In this document: piece after piece, positions 10,020 through 19,210 of the stretch
How the letters are laid out: each line of letters starts with the position of its first letter
Numbering within the stretch: position 1 is the first letter of the stretch
NCBI RefSeq assembly: GCF_001427305.1
Contig: NZ_LMFZ01000047.1
Coordinates: 164,696-228,695 of the forward strand
Reading direction: 5' to 3'
From: Duganella sp. Root1480D1
GTDB lineage: Bacteria > Pseudomonadota > Gammaproteobacteria > Burkholderiales > Burkholderiaceae_D
Length of the DNA: 64,000 nt
Notes under the pieces: generated by a model
Databases searched by the model: none
Told to the model about the DNA's origin: nothing
The model's input: the letters and a program-made list of their open reading frames with translations, nothing else
Position numbers and translations under genes: made by a program

Positions 10020-13000
10020 TGGATACCCCACGCAATCCTCCGGCGCCGGACACGCCGCCAGCAGCGCCCCGCCGCAAATGGCTGCGCCGCACGCTGATCG
10101 GCAGCGGCGTGATGCTGGCCATGCTCGGTGGCGCCGTATGGCTGCTGGGGCGCGAGACGACGCTGCAGCAGATCGTTGCGCAGGTTGCCCGCGCCAGCGG
10201 CGGCCAGGTGGTGGTCACCGGCGTGAGCGGCTCGCTGTACGGGCGCATGCATATCGGGCGCATCGTCTATCGCGATGAATCCAGCGTTCTCACGCTCGAC
10301 AACATCGACATCAACTGGTCGCCGCTGCAGTATTTCAGCGAAGGCGTGGCGATCAGCGAACTGCATGTGGCGCGGGCAGAGTCGCGCGCGACCGGGCCTT
10401 CCAAACCGGCCGAGATGCCGGCATCGATTGCGCCGCCCTTTCGCCTGAGCATTGCGGATGGACGCGTCAGCACACTGGCCCTGGTCGGCCAGGACGGCAG
10501 CCGCACCGAACTGCGCGCCATCAAGCTGCAGCTGCAGGGCGATAGCCGGCACTGGCAACTGAAGGATGCCAGTGCCGAGACACCAATCGGCGCCCTTGCC
10601 GCCAGCGCCGACATCTCCACCGCGCGCCCGTACAAGCTGGGTGCCACCGCCGCCCTGGCGCCGATCTTGCCGACAGCCCGGCCAAGCGGTTCCACCACGA
10701 CGCCACCCGGCGCGCCGGCAGCAACGCCACCTGACCCGGGCCTGGTGCAGCGCAGCGCGACGCGGCTGGAAATCTTCGCCAGCGGCGATCTCGCGCAACT
10801 GAAGCTGGACGTCAAGGGGAAATCGAACTACGCCAACGGCGACGGCACCCTGATGCTCGCGCCCTTTGATACCCTGCCCCTGCGCAGCATCCGTCTGCAG
10901 GCACGCGACGTCGACCCGGCCCGCTTCGACCCGGCCTGGCCGAAAGCGGCAATCGACCTCGCGCTGGAAGCCGCCGTCAATGGCGACACGCTGTCCGGCA
11001 AACTGGCAGTCAGCAACCGCAGCGCACCAGGCCCGCTCGACCAGCAAAAACTGCCGCTGCACAGCGCCGCCGCGCAACTGGGCGGCACGCTGAATAACGC
11101 GAGCCTCAGCGGCCTGCTGATCGACCTTGGCGCCGCAGGCAAGTTCACCGGCAGCGGCACCCTGCGCCGCCTGCCCAAAGACGGCAGCATCGACACCGCC
11201 AGCGTGCGCCTGCACACCGACCGCCTCGACCTGCGCGGGCTGCACGGCGACGCCATCAGCACCGCAATTGCCGGCGACATCAGCGCCGAAACCAGGGGCA
11301 AGCAGCACACCCTGCGCGCCGCGCTGGGCGAAGGCAAGCTGCGCCTGGACGCCCACGCCACGCTGCAAGACCTGCTGTTAACGCTGGACCAGGCACGCGT
11401 CACCGCCGGCCAGGGCAGCATCAGCGCCACTGCGCAAGCCAGCCTGAAAGACGACAAGGCCTTCAGGGCCAACGCAAGCGTCAAGCGTTTCGACCCGGCG
11501 GCGCTGGGCGCCTTCCCATCGGCCGACCTGAATGCGGAACTGCAGGCCAGCGGCAAGCTGGCCCCGAACTGGCGCGCGAACGCCGACATCGCCCTGCAGC
11601 CCAGCAAGTTGATGGGGCAGCCGCTGTCCGGTACCGTCAAGCTGGCTGCCGACGCCCTGCATATCGCCGGCATCGACGCCCGCCTGGCCTTTGCCCGCAA
11701 TAGCGCCACGGCGCGCGGCGCTTTCGGCGCTGCCGGCGACAAGCTGGAGTGGCAGCTCGATGCTGCCCAGCTCTCCGTGCTCGACCCGCGACTGCAAGGC
11801 AGCGCCACCGCCAGCGGCATCCTGGGCGGCGGCTACCAGGCGCCGCGCACCAGCTTTAGCATGGAGGCGCGCGGCCTGGGCTATCTGGCCCCGGCGGCCG
11901 GCCAGCGCGCGGCTGCCGGCACGGCACCGGATGGCGCAGCGGCGGCGCGTGGCGATAGCCTGATCCGCGCCAGCGGCGAAGCTGCGCTCTTTGGCGCAAT
12001 GGACGTCAAGCTGTCCGGCAGCGCAAGCCGCGTCAATCCCGCCAGCTTTGGCTCCCCGGTCGCGGGCAACGTGAATGCCGATTTCGACGCCACGCTGCGC
12101 GCGTCGGCAGACTGGCTGGCCAATGCCGACATCAGCCTGCAAGCGGCATCAACGCTTGGCAACGCAGCACTGAGCGGCCACGCCAGATTCGCCGCCGCCC
12201 CAGGATGCGTGCAGGACAGCGACATCGACCTGCACCTCGGCCCCAACATGCTGCAGGCGAAAGGCTCCTTCGGCAAGCCGCAGGACCGCGTCGACTGGAA
12301 ACTCGACGCACCGCAACTGGCGGTGCTGGGCCGCGAATGGTCCGGCAACCTGCGCGGCAGCGGCTACGCCAGCGGAGGAAACGTCGCAGGCCGCGGCCCC
12401 AACGCCATGCCAACGCTCAGCGCCACGCTGGACGGCGCCCACCTGCGCCTGCCCGGCCAGCGTGAAATCTCTTCCATCAAGGGCAGCGCCACCATTGGCA
12501 CCTCATTCGGCCAGGACGATCCGCTGCAAGCCGACCTGGCCATCGCTGGACTGAACATGCCCGGCATCCTGCTCGACCGCGTGCGCCTGCAAGCCAGCGG
12601 CACGGCCGGCAACCACACGGTGCAAGCGGCCGCCGCCAATCCGGACTTCGACGCCAGTGCGAAAATACACGGCAGCTTTGCCGCGGATAGCTGGAGCGGC
12701 AGCATCGATGCCCTGCAAAACAAGGGCCGCTTCGCCCTCAACCTGCAAGCCCCGGCCACGCTGCGCATTACCGGCCGCAAAGGCGAAGGCGTGGCCGGGC
12801 TGGCAAAACCGGAGCAGCTCGCCCTGGGCAGCGCCGCCATCGCCATGCCCGAAGGCAGCCTGCATATCGAAACGCTGGAAAAGAATGGCCTGCACTGGCG
12901 CAGCAAAGGCAGCGCCACCGGCGTCAATGCCAGCTACCTCGCCCAACTGTCCGACACCTGGCGCCGCAACGTTGCCAGCACCATGACGCTGGGCGGCGAC

Positions 13001-14542
13001 TGGTCGCTCGAACTTGCCGCCCCTGCGGCAAAAGGCGCGGCGCCCGCACTGGACGGCTACCTGCACGTATTCCGTGAAAAAGGCGACGTTACGATCACCG
13101 GCGGCGAACGCCCGATACCGCTCGAACTGAAAGTGCTGGATGCGCGCGTCACCGTCGCTGGCGACCAGTTGCGCGCCCAGGCTGAACTGGCCGGCGACCG
13201 CGCCGGCAACGCGCGCCTGGAAGCCACCGCGCAATTGCGCGACGGCCGCATTCCCTCCGATAGTCCCCTGACCTTCGGCGCCAGCGCCAGCCTGCCTTCC
13301 ATTGCGTGGCTGTCGCCGCTGCTTGGCGTACAAGGCATGGAACTGGGCGGTTCTCTGCGCGCACACGCGGGCGGCCACGGCACCATCGCCAACCCGCTAC
13401 TGGACGGCGAAGTGGTCGGCGAACAGCTGGTGATCAACTGGGCCGAGCAAGGCATCCGCCTGCGCAACGGCGCCTTGCAGGCGAAAGTCGCTGGCGACCA
13501 GCTGCAGCTGCAACGCCTGCGTTTCGACGGCGCCGATGGCAATGTGCAGGCCGATGGCTGGTTGCGCCTGGCCGGCGGCGACATGTCGATGGACCTCAAG
13601 CTGGCTGCCAACAAGCTCGAGGTATTCAACCGCCCGGACCGCACCTTGGTGCTGAGCGGCAGCAGCACTCTGGTGCGCGACGCCAAGCGTTTCGAATTCG
13701 ACGGCAAGTTCAAGGCCAACCGCGCCGTGATTGAACTGCCGTCGCTCGATACGCCCACCATCAGCGAAGACGTGATCATCCTCGGCCGCGACAAGCCGAA
13801 AGCTGCCGCCAGCACCGGCCTGCCCCTGAACATCGACCTGGAAGCCGACCTGGGCGACGATTTCTCCTTGCGTGGCAAGGGCCTCGATGCACAACTGGCC
13901 GGCACCGTGCGCGTGCGGATGGCGGACCGCCGCGCGCCGCGCGTGAACGGCAGCATCCGGGTTGTCAGCGGCACTTATGCCGCCTATGGCCAGCGCCTGA
14001 CGATCGAACGCGGCGTGCTGAATTTCACCGGTGCTTATGACAATCCGGGCCTGAACATCCGCGCCGTGCGCAAACGCCCTGAGGGCGATGAGTTGAGCGA
14101 GACCAATGTGGAAGCCGGCGTCGAAGTGCGCGGCACCGCCCTGGCGCCATCCGCCAAGCTGGTCTCCACGCCGTCGGTGCCGGACAGTGAAAAGCTGGCC
14201 TGGATGGTGCTCGGCCACGGCACCGCCGACATGGCCGGCAATGAAATGAGCCTGCTCGGCACTGCAGCCGGCGCCCTGCTGGGGGGCAATGGCGGCCCAA
14301 GCCTGGCCAACCGGGTCGGGCTCGATGAACTGGGCGTCAGCCAGGCCAAGGGACTGGAAAGCACGGTGGTCACGGTCGGCAAAAAACTGTCCTCGCGCGC
14401 CTACATCAGTTTCGAGCAAGGCGCAGGCACGGCGACCAGCCTGGTGAAGCTGCGCTACAAGGTCAATAACCGGGTGACGTTGCAGGTGCAGACGGGCACC
14501 AACAACGCACTGGACGTGCTTTACAACTGGGCTTTCGACTGA
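10019..14542 (+). CDS. tamB: Translocation and assembly module inner-membrane subunit TamB
   Basis: A 1507-residue AsmA/TamB-family protein that spans the periplasm and is thought to guide phospholipids or outer-membrane proteins between membranes. One N-terminal membrane helix (about 28-48, TLIGSGVMLAMLGGAVWLL) anchors it; the bulk is repetitive beta-rich sequence, and the C-terminal DUF490 domain is recognisable (SGTYAAYGQRLTIERGVLNF, LVSTPSVPDSEKLAWMVLG, and the final VQTGTNNALDVLYNWAFD region). The start ATG overlaps the tamA stop (TGATG), indicating translational coupling. A small stretch near residues 215-245 is Pro/Thr/Ala rich, which looks like a lineage-specific linker. The 3' end overlaps a small antisense-oriented gene by 22 bp. 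Confidence 0.95.
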   Translation: MDTPRNPPAPDTPPAAPRRKWLRRTLIGSGVMLAMLGGAVWLLGRETTLQQIVAQVARASGGQVVVTGVSGSLYGRMHIGRIVYRDESSVLTLDNIDINWSPLQYFSEGVAISELHVARAESRATGPSKPAEMPASIAPPFRLSIADGRVSTLALVGQDGSRTELRAIKLQLQGDSRHWQLKDASAETPIGALAASADISTARPYKLGATAALAPILPTARPSGSTTTPPGAPAATPPDPGLVQRSATRLEIFASGDLAQLKLDVKGKSNYANGDGTLMLAPFDTLPLRSIRLQARDVDPARFDPAWPKAAIDLALEAAVNGDTLSGKLAVSNRSAPGPLDQQKLPLHSAAAQLGGTLNNASLSGLLIDLGAAGKFTGSGTLRRLPKDGSIDTASVRLHTDRLDLRGLHGDAISTAIAGDISAETRGKQHTLRAALGEGKLRLDAHATLQDLLLTLDQARVTAGQGSISATAQASLKDDKAFRANASVKRFDPAALGAFPSADLNAELQASGKLAPNWRANADIALQPSKLMGQPLSGTVKLAADALHIAGIDARLAFARNSATARGAFGAAGDKLEWQLDAAQLSVLDPRLQGSATASGILGGGYQAPRTSFSMEARGLGYLAPAAGQRAAAGTAPDGAAAARGDSLIRASGEAALFGAMDVKLSGSASRVNPASFGSPVAGNVNADFDATLRASADWLANADISLQAASTLGNAALSGHARFAAAPGCVQDSDIDLHLGPNMLQAKGSFGKPQDRVDWKLDAPQLAVLGREWSGNLRGSGYASGGNVAGRGPNAMPTLSATLDGAHLRLPGQREISSIKGSATIGTSFGQDDPLQADLAIAGLNMPGILLDRVRLQASGTAGNHTVQAAAANPDFDASAKIHGSFAADSWSGSIDALQNKGRFALNLQAPATLRITGRKGEGVAGLAKPEQLALGSAAIAMPEGSLHIETLEKNGLHWRSKGSATGVNASYLAQLSDTWRRNVASTMTLGGDWSLELAAPAAKGAAPALDGYLHVFREKGDVTITGGERPIPLELKVLDARVTVAGDQLRAQAELAGDRAGNARLEATAQLRDGRIPSDSPLTFGASASLPSIAWLSPLLGVQGMELGGSLRAHAGGHGTIANPLLDGEVVGEQLVINWAEQGIRLRNGALQAKVAGDQLQLQRLRFDGADGNVQADGWLRLAGGDMSMDLKLAANKLEVFNRPDRTLVLSGSSTLVRDAKRFEFDGKFKANRAVIELPSLDTPTISEDVIILGRDKPKAAASTGLPLNIDLEADLGDDFSLRGKGLDAQLAGTVRVRMADRRAPRVNGSIRVVSGTYAAYGQRLTIERGVLNFTGAYDNPGLNIRAVRKRPEGDELSETNVEAGVEVRGTALAPSAKLVSTPSVPDSEKLAWMVLGHGTADMAGNEMSLLGTAAGALLGGNGGPSLANRVGLDELGVSQAKGLESTVVTVGKKLSSRAYISFEQGAGTATSLVKLRYKVNNRVTLQVQTGTNNALDVLYNWAFD

Positions 14543-14703
14543 CCGGGCGGTTGCAGTTCGGGATTATGGTTGGGCACCGGCTCGTCTTGCGGGACGGGAT
14601 GGTGCGGACTATGCGGATGCACCGGCTCGGGGTGCGGCTGCGACTCATCGACTGGCACCGGCAGGTCCGGTGCGCGGTGGGCGTGGATACGGTGTTTTTC
14701 CAT
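14521..14703 (-). CDS. Small His/Pro-rich hypothetical protein
   Basis: A 60-residue protein beginning MEKHRIHAHRAPDLPVPVDE and consisting largely of His, Pro, Glu and Gln (repeats such as HPEPVHPHSPHHPVP). A good ribosome site (GGGAG, 8 nt before the ATG at 14703) supports it. His-rich segments may bind metals, but that is inference from composition only. It is convergent with tamB, with the 3' ends overlapping by 22 bp. Confidence 0.5.
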   Translation of the reverse strand: MEKHRIHAHRAPDLPVPVDESQPHPEPVHPHSPHHPVPQDEPVPNHNPELQPPGQSKAQL

Positions 14704-14738
14704 GACTGGAGCTCCCGAAAGCGAGATCACGAAGGTGT

Positions 14739-14760
14739 ATTTTACGCCTGCGGTTAAAAT
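14739..14760. promoter_or_regulatory. Divergent -10 elements between the His/Pro-rich gene and the next membrane gene
   Basis: An ATTTTA...TAAAAT inverted arrangement provides one TAAAAT -10-like box for each direction (14744-14739 minus, 14755-14760 plus). No convincing -35 boxes were found. Confidence 0.3.
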
Positions 14761-14788
14761 TCTTCTTTTTTCACGAATCCGGCGCCCA

Positions 14789-15310
14789 ATGCAACTGACT
14801 GTCACGACCGTAGTCCTGCTCATCCTCGTTCCGATGCTGATCTGGCGCGTCTACTCGCGCCTGAAACTGATGTTCCGGCGCCAGGAATCGGTCGCATGGC
14901 GGCACTGGGTGGGGGCGGCTGGCCTGCCGATCCTGCTGCTGGCCGCGGCCCAGTCCATGCTGCGCAACCCGCCTGCATTGGCAATGATGACTGCCGCCGT
15001 GATAGCTGGCGCCTGGATGGCCTTCTTCGCGCTGAAGAAGACGCGCTTTGAAAACACCGGCAGCAAGCTGTATTTCACCCCGCCGAGCCGTACCGCCATT
15101 TTGGTCTGCATGTTGTTCGCCGCCCGCGTGTTGCAGATCGGCGTCGAGTTCTACGTCAACCGCCAGTCCGAGCACCCGCGTGTGATCAACCAGGCCGAAG
15201 TCCTGCAACACCCGCTGACCGTGGTCCCCTTCGGCCTGATGCTCGGCTACCTCGCCGCCTATTCGATTGGCCTGCTGCGCTGGAGCATGGCGCAGAAGAA
15301 GCTGGACTAA
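14789..15310 (+). CDS. Multi-pass membrane protein, possible CcdC/DUF1453-like
   Basis: A 173-residue inner-membrane protein. The ATG at 14789 (MQLTVTTVVLLILVPMLIWRVYSR) opens directly into a membrane helix; the open frame continues upstream without plausible membrane topology. About five hydrophobic segments are visible (about 4-20, 42-58, 64-82, 106-122, 142-162) separated by short basic loops. The arrangement resembles DUF1453/CcdC-like small membrane proteins, but I give that only as a suggestion. Its stop overlaps the 3' end of the TIGR01777 gene by 4 bp, tail to tail. Confidence 0.7.
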   Translation: MQLTVTTVVLLILVPMLIWRVYSRLKLMFRRQESVAWRHWVGAAGLPILLLAAAQSMLRNPPALAMMTAAVIAGAWMAFFALKKTRFENTGSKLYFTPPSRTAILVCMLFAARVLQIGVEFYVNRQSEHPRVINQAEVLQHPLTVVPFGLMLGYLAAYSIGLLRWSMAQKKLD

Positions 15311-16746
15311 ACCAGGTCCGCCAGCGCTTGCCGCACTGTCGGGAAGCGGAAGGTGAAGCCGCTGGCCAGCAGGCGTGCCGGCGCGACGGCGGCGCCTTCC
15401 AGCAGCAGCGCCGATTGTTCGCCCAGCAGCAGGTGCAGCGGCCAGGCGGGTGTGGGAATCATGCTGGGGCGGCGCATTTCCGCGGCGGCAGCCTGGGTGA
15501 ATTCAAGCTGCGTTGGGTACTCCGGCGCAGTGAAATTCCAGGCGCCGTCGGCATTGGCGCCAAGGCGCCAGACGTGGGCCATGGCTCCCAGCAAGTCGGC
15601 GATGTGTATCCACGAATTGCGCTGGCGCCCTGTTCCCATGCGGCCGCCGAAGCCTAGCCTGACCGGCAGCAGCATCGGCTGCAGCGCACCGCCGCGACCA
15701 TAGACCACACCGAAGCGCGCCAGCGCGACCGGCACGCCAAATTCCCGCGCGCGGCCGGCAGCCGCTTCCCATTCCTGGCAAAGCTGGGACATGAAAATCG
15801 CTTGCGGCGGGCTGGCTTCATTCAGTACCTGCTCGCGGCCCTGCGGCTGGATGCCGTAGTAACCCACTGCGGATGCATTGATCATCAGGCGCGGCTTGCG
15901 GTCAGCGCTCGCGATCCAGTCCACCACGCCCCTGGTCAAGCCGGCGCGGCTGCCGCGCAGCACGGCCTTGCGGCGCGCGCTCCAGCGCCAGCCGAGGATG
16001 CGGGCGCCGGCCAGGTTGATGACGACGTCGATATGCTCTGCAGGTGCCAGATCGCCCATGCTGCCCACCGCGCGCACTGCGCCGCCGAACTCCCACGCTG
16101 CCTTGCGCGGCTCGCGCGACAGTACGATGACCCGGTGGCCGCTGGCGAGCAGGGCCGGCACCAGCGAATGCCCGATAAACCCGGTGGCGCCGGTAACCAG
16201 CACCGTCTGCGACGGACCTTCAAAGCGCGGGCCTTCCGCAGTGGCGCCAGGCAAGGCGCGCGACGCGAACGCATCGCGGATGCCGGACACGAACACACCC
16301 ACGCCGCACAAGGCGAGGAACACGCTGAGCCATCCCTGCGGCGCATAAGCGAAGCCAGTCGGGGCGGCGGTGGCTTCCGGCATTCCCAGCACCAGCAAGG
16401 TAATGAAGGCGCCGCCGTTGATCGCCAGTACGGTATGCGTCACGCGCTCGGTTGCCGGCAGCAGCCGCGTCTGGTCCTCCACCACGAAATCCCACAACGT
16501 GAGGACGATCTCGACGCCGAACAGCGCGAGCAGCACCCACGCCCAGGCACCCTGCCACACCCAGGCCGACAAGCCGACAAACAACACGCCGTAAATTGTG
16601 GCGCGCACCGCGTGGATGGCCAGTTCGCGCCGTGCCGTGGCGCGCTGCGGCAGCGCTTCCGTCAACTCATGATGGTAGATCGTGTCGAAAGCGCCCAGGC
16701 AGCCTTGCGCGGCCATGAGCTGCAATGCGAGTAAATGCGTATTCAA
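15307..16746 (-). CDS. TIGR01777-family NAD(P)-binding epimerase-like protein with membrane domain
   Basis: A 479-residue fusion. Residues 1-165 form an N-terminal membrane domain with about four helices (MNTHLLALQLMAAQGCLGAF onward). From about 180 a Rossmann domain starts with VLVTGATGFIG (GxxGxxG at 186-192), followed by family motifs NLAGARILGWRW, SAVGYYG and a C-terminal DUF1731-like segment (LLLGEQSALLLEGAAVAPARLLASGFTFRFPTVRQAL). TIGR01777 proteins are extended SDR enzymes of unsettled substrate. It is the last gene of a three-gene operon with the DUF4166 and DCC proteins; a 4-bp overlap with the upstream gene indicates coupling. Confidence 0.88.
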   Translation of the reverse strand: MNTHLLALQLMAAQGCLGAFDTIYHHELTEALPQRATARRELAIHAVRATIYGVLFVGLSAWVWQGAWAWVLLALFGVEIVLTLWDFVVEDQTRLLPATERVTHTVLAINGGAFITLLVLGMPEATAAPTGFAYAPQGWLSVFLALCGVGVFVSGIRDAFASRALPGATAEGPRFEGPSQTVLVTGATGFIGHSLVPALLASGHRVIVLSREPRKAAWEFGGAVRAVGSMGDLAPAEHIDVVINLAGARILGWRWSARRKAVLRGSRAGLTRGVVDWIASADRKPRLMINASAVGYYGIQPQGREQVLNEASPPQAIFMSQLCQEWEAAAGRAREFGVPVALARFGVVYGRGGALQPMLLPVRLGFGGRMGTGRQRNSWIHIADLLGAMAHVWRLGANADGAWNFTAPEYPTQLEFTQAAAAEMRRPSMIPTPAWPLHLLLGEQSALLLEGAAVAPARLLASGFTFRFPTVRQALADLV

Positions 16747-17801
16747 GCTGCCTCCTTCTCCGCCGCGTGCCTTTCGTGGAAGACACCGGCCTGCACGAAC
16801 GTCGTGCCGAACAGGACGTGGCGGATTTCGATACGGATGTTGAAGCGGTTGGGCCCCTCATTGCAATGGCGCAGGAAGGTCTTGCCCGGCGTGAGCACGC
16901 CCGGCAGCGGCACACGCCAGCCCAGGACGTCCCAGAAATAGCCATCGCTGGTGAAATGCAGGTTGCCGTCGGAAACGTGCAGTTTGAGCTTCATGCCCAG
17001 TCCCAGGCCGACGTATTCCAGCACTTCGCCGCGTTCGCTCTCCGCCATGTAGGAAGTGAATTTGATCGGCTTGCGGCCATTCAGCATATAGATGCGCTGC
17101 TTGTAGATGTTCTGCGAACCAGGCTTGCCGTAGACCTGGATGTCGACCGGGAAGTCGCTGTCGCTGTATGGAATCAGCGCGCCCTGGATGAAGGGCTTGC
17201 TGACGAAGCCAAGCAGCTTGCCAAAGCGCGAAGCGCGCAGCTCGGACAAGCTGCCGTAGTACAGCAATGGCTTGCCGGGTGCAGGATTCTTGGCGAAGCG
17301 CTGCTGGATGTCCGGGTGCAGCTTGTTCCATTCGCTGCCGAGGATCTTGCGGAACAGCTCTCCTTCGCCGACCAGGGGCGCCGCATCTGCCGCATCGCGC
17401 GCGGCGGCGTCGATCCGGTACAGGCGCCAGGCGGCAGGCAGCAACAGCGCCAGCGTGGCGATATCGAGCCAGGCGTTCGGCCAGACAGCGGCCCGCAGCG
17501 ACACCATGATGTCCTGGGGGCCCCACAGCAGCAGGCCGGCCGCCACCCACAGCCAGGCCGCCGGCTCGCGGCGCTGGTCGCCAAACCACACCAGCGCCAG
17601 CATCCACAGCCCGACACACTGGATGGTCGGCCCGAATAGCGCCATCCACCAGGCATGCTGCGGGCGCGTCGGGGCCGGTCCAAGCCAGGCGTGGTACCAG
17701 TCCAGGGTTGCAGCATTGGCGATCCATGGCAGCGCCAGGCCGACCAGCAAGTGTGCGAACGCGCTGGCGTACATCCAGCGCACCAGCCATTTACGCTCCA
17801 T
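16743..17801 (-). CDS. Membrane protein with C-terminal DUF4166 domain
   Basis: A 352-residue protein. The ATG at 17801 (MERKWLVRWMYASAFAHLL) has a strong GGAGG ribosome site, so I reject the 75 extra codons upstream. The N-terminal 120 residues hold four hydrophobic helices resembling a DoxX-like module; the C-terminal part (about 145-350) is a DUF4166 domain, with FRKILGSEWNKLHPDIQQRF near its start and conserved Gly/Trp-rich strands such as SDGYFWDVLGWRVPLPG. Function is unknown. It overlaps the upstream DCC gene by 11 bp and the downstream TIGR01777 gene by 4 bp, so the three are very likely co-translated and act together, perhaps on an envelope lipid or redox substrate (inference). Confidence 0.82.
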   Translation of the reverse strand: MERKWLVRWMYASAFAHLLVGLALPWIANAATLDWYHAWLGPAPTRPQHAWWMALFGPTIQCVGLWMLALVWFGDQRREPAAWLWVAAGLLLWGPQDIMVSLRAAVWPNAWLDIATLALLLPAAWRLYRIDAAARDAADAAPLVGEGELFRKILGSEWNKLHPDIQQRFAKNPAPGKPLLYYGSLSELRASRFGKLLGFVSKPFIQGALIPYSDSDFPVDIQVYGKPGSQNIYKQRIYMLNGRKPIKFTSYMAESERGEVLEYVGLGLGMKLKLHVSDGNLHFTSDGYFWDVLGWRVPLPGVLTPGKTFLRHCNEGPNRFNIRIEIRHVLFGTTFVQAGVFHERHAAEKEAA

Positions 17802-18213
17802 CTTTGCCTCCGAAGTAGATCTGGCAGCGATCGCCGTCACATGCCGGGCGCACGCCGTCGATCCTGAGCCAGCGCGAAATGCGGTAGCGGTTGCGGGCGA
17901 AGCTGCGGTAGGCCGCGGCCAGCATCGGCCGCAGTGCCGGCACCCGCAATGGCCATACCAGCCAGGCACGGCCCGCCAGCGTATATGCCGCCAGGATGGC
18001 GTCGGTCCCGACCAGCATGGCGCCATCCGCGCGCAGGCCGTGCATTTCCGTGTTCATGGCAGCCAGGCTGACGCCCAGCGGCGCGGGATCAAAGCCCGGT
18101 GCGGCAATATCGACAAAAGCCAGGCGGCCGGAGCGGTCCCAGCGCCGCAGGCGTGCCATTTCGCGCCGGCAGAACGGGCAGGCATTATCGAAATACAAAG
18201 TCAGTACGGCCAT
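17791..18213 (-). CDS. DCC-family (DUF393) thiol-disulfide oxidoreductase-like protein
   Basis: A 140-residue thioredoxin-fold protein. The signature YFDNACPFC gives the CxxC pair at Cys12 and Cys15 at the usual N-terminal position, and the length is normal for DUF393. No signal peptide is present, so it is probably cytoplasmic or membrane-associated. It is the first gene of the DCC-DUF4166-TIGR01777 operon, a combination found in other proteobacteria. A conserved Cys near the C-terminus (VRPACDGDRCQIYF) may also be redox active. Confidence 0.88.
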   Translation of the reverse strand: MAVLTLYFDNACPFCRREMARLRRWDRSGRLAFVDIAAPGFDPAPLGVSLAAMNTEMHGLRADGAMLVGTDAILAAYTLAGRAWLVWPLRVPALRPMLAAAYRSFARNRYRISRWLRIDGVRPACDGDRCQIYFGGKDGA

Positions 18214-18450
18214 GCGCCAACTCCTTTTGTGACCAAAAAACTACAAACGTGAAATTTCCCTGCTACACGTTTGACACCCTGAAACTCACGCATTTTCACC
18301 GGTTCCAGAATGAATAGTTGTTGAATTATGTTATTTTTCATTTTTTTCTGTCGTTACAGAAATTAAAGACCATATTTCAGGCGATGTCAAATCCTTAAAG
18401 GTCGTGTATTCTAAATTCACAGAAATTAATTTCCACGAGGAAATATTCCT

Positions 18451-18939
18451 ATGACGACTTACAATAAGACCGCTAAGGGCCGGGAAGAGATCTCGGCGCG
18501 CACCTATGGGCTGCAATCCCGTATGCGAACCCTGCTGGTGATGATTGACGGCCGCCATCCAATGGAAGAGTTGCTGCCGAAAGTGACCGGGCTTGGACTG
18601 GACGCCAGCGCCGTGCACGAACTGCTGGCACAGGGTTTCATCGAAGAAGGCGAGGCGCCGCCAATTACCATCATGCCGATCCCGCCTACCGAAGAAGAGC
18701 TCGCTGCTCAATACAAGCAAGCGCGCGACTTCTATGCACGCACTATCGAGCCGACCCTTGGCCTGCGCGGCCAGGTCCTGCAAGCCAAGCTAGAAGCCGC
18801 TGCAACGCTGGAGGATTTGAAAGCGATGCGCATCACCTTCTTCGAGATGGTGAACCGCATCCGCGGCCGGCCTGTGGCACTGGCGCTGAAAAAAGAGCTC
18901 GATGGCATTCTCGGCGCCTGCTCCAAAGAAGCTGCCTGA
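18451..18939 (+). CDS. Hypothetical protein, predicted helical
   Basis: A 162-residue soluble protein I do not recognise. The start is well supported (AGGAAA upstream of ATG at 18451). Residues 15-70 look like a winged-helix-like fold (TYGLQSRMRTLLVMIDGRHP ... LLAQGFIEEGEAPP), followed by a Pro linker and a helical C-terminal half (about 85-160). The first part resembles small DNA- or c-di-GMP-adapter proteins seen beside signalling genes, but this is a guess. The 237-bp AT-richer gap upstream separates it from the divergent DCC gene and probably holds both promoters. Confidence 0.65.
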   Translation: MTTYNKTAKGREEISARTYGLQSRMRTLLVMIDGRHPMEELLPKVTGLGLDASAVHELLAQGFIEEGEAPPITIMPIPPTEEELAAQYKQARDFYARTIEPTLGLRGQVLQAKLEAAATLEDLKAMRITFFEMVNRIRGRPVALALKKELDGILGACSKEAA

Positions 18940-18969
18940 AACGCTTGTAGAAATTTGATCCAGGTCATT

Positions 18970-18984
18970 CCCGGCAATGCCGGG
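18970..18984 (+). terminator. Possible weak terminator hairpin
   Basis: CCCGGC and GCCGGG pair around an AAT loop 31 bp after the preceding stop codon, followed by CTTTCC rather than a clean U-tract. It may attenuate transcription into the DUF2892 gene. Confidence 0.35.
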
Positions 18985-19021
18985 CTTTCCCATACTGGTT
19001 GCCAGTCAAAAGGAGAAAGCC

Positions 19022-19210
19022 ATGACCATGATTGACAATATCGGCACGGTGGACCGTGCCCTGCGCGTTGCCGTTGGCCTGGGGTTGATCGCAGCCTCGC
19101 TGTTTGGCCTGATCGGCCTGTGGGGCTGGATCGGCGTCGTACCGCTGCTGACGGGCACCCTCAAATTCTGCCCCTTGTACCGGGCCGTCGGGATTACCAC
19201 GAACGATTAA
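19022..19210 (+). CDS. DUF2892 (YgaP-like) inner-membrane protein
   Basis: A 62-residue protein starting MTMIDNIGTVDRALRVAVG after a strong AGGAG ribosome site. The pattern NIGTVDRALRVAVGLGLI ... CPLYRAVGI is the DUF2892 signature: two short membrane helices joined by a Gly-rich turn, with a conserved Cys before the second. Family members accompany rhodanese-like or sulfur-transfer proteins, but none is next to it here. The open frame upstream of the ATG is not needed. Confidence 0.85.
   Translation: MTMIDNIGTVDRALRVAVGLGLIAASLFGLIGLWGWIGVVPLLTGTLKFCPLYRAVGITTND

Noticed and set aside
14570-14788. Upstream part of the frame leading to the membrane protein gene at 14789
   Set aside because: Sequence before 14789 has no membrane helix and is antisense to the His/Pro-rich gene; the ATG at 14789 opens directly into a helix.
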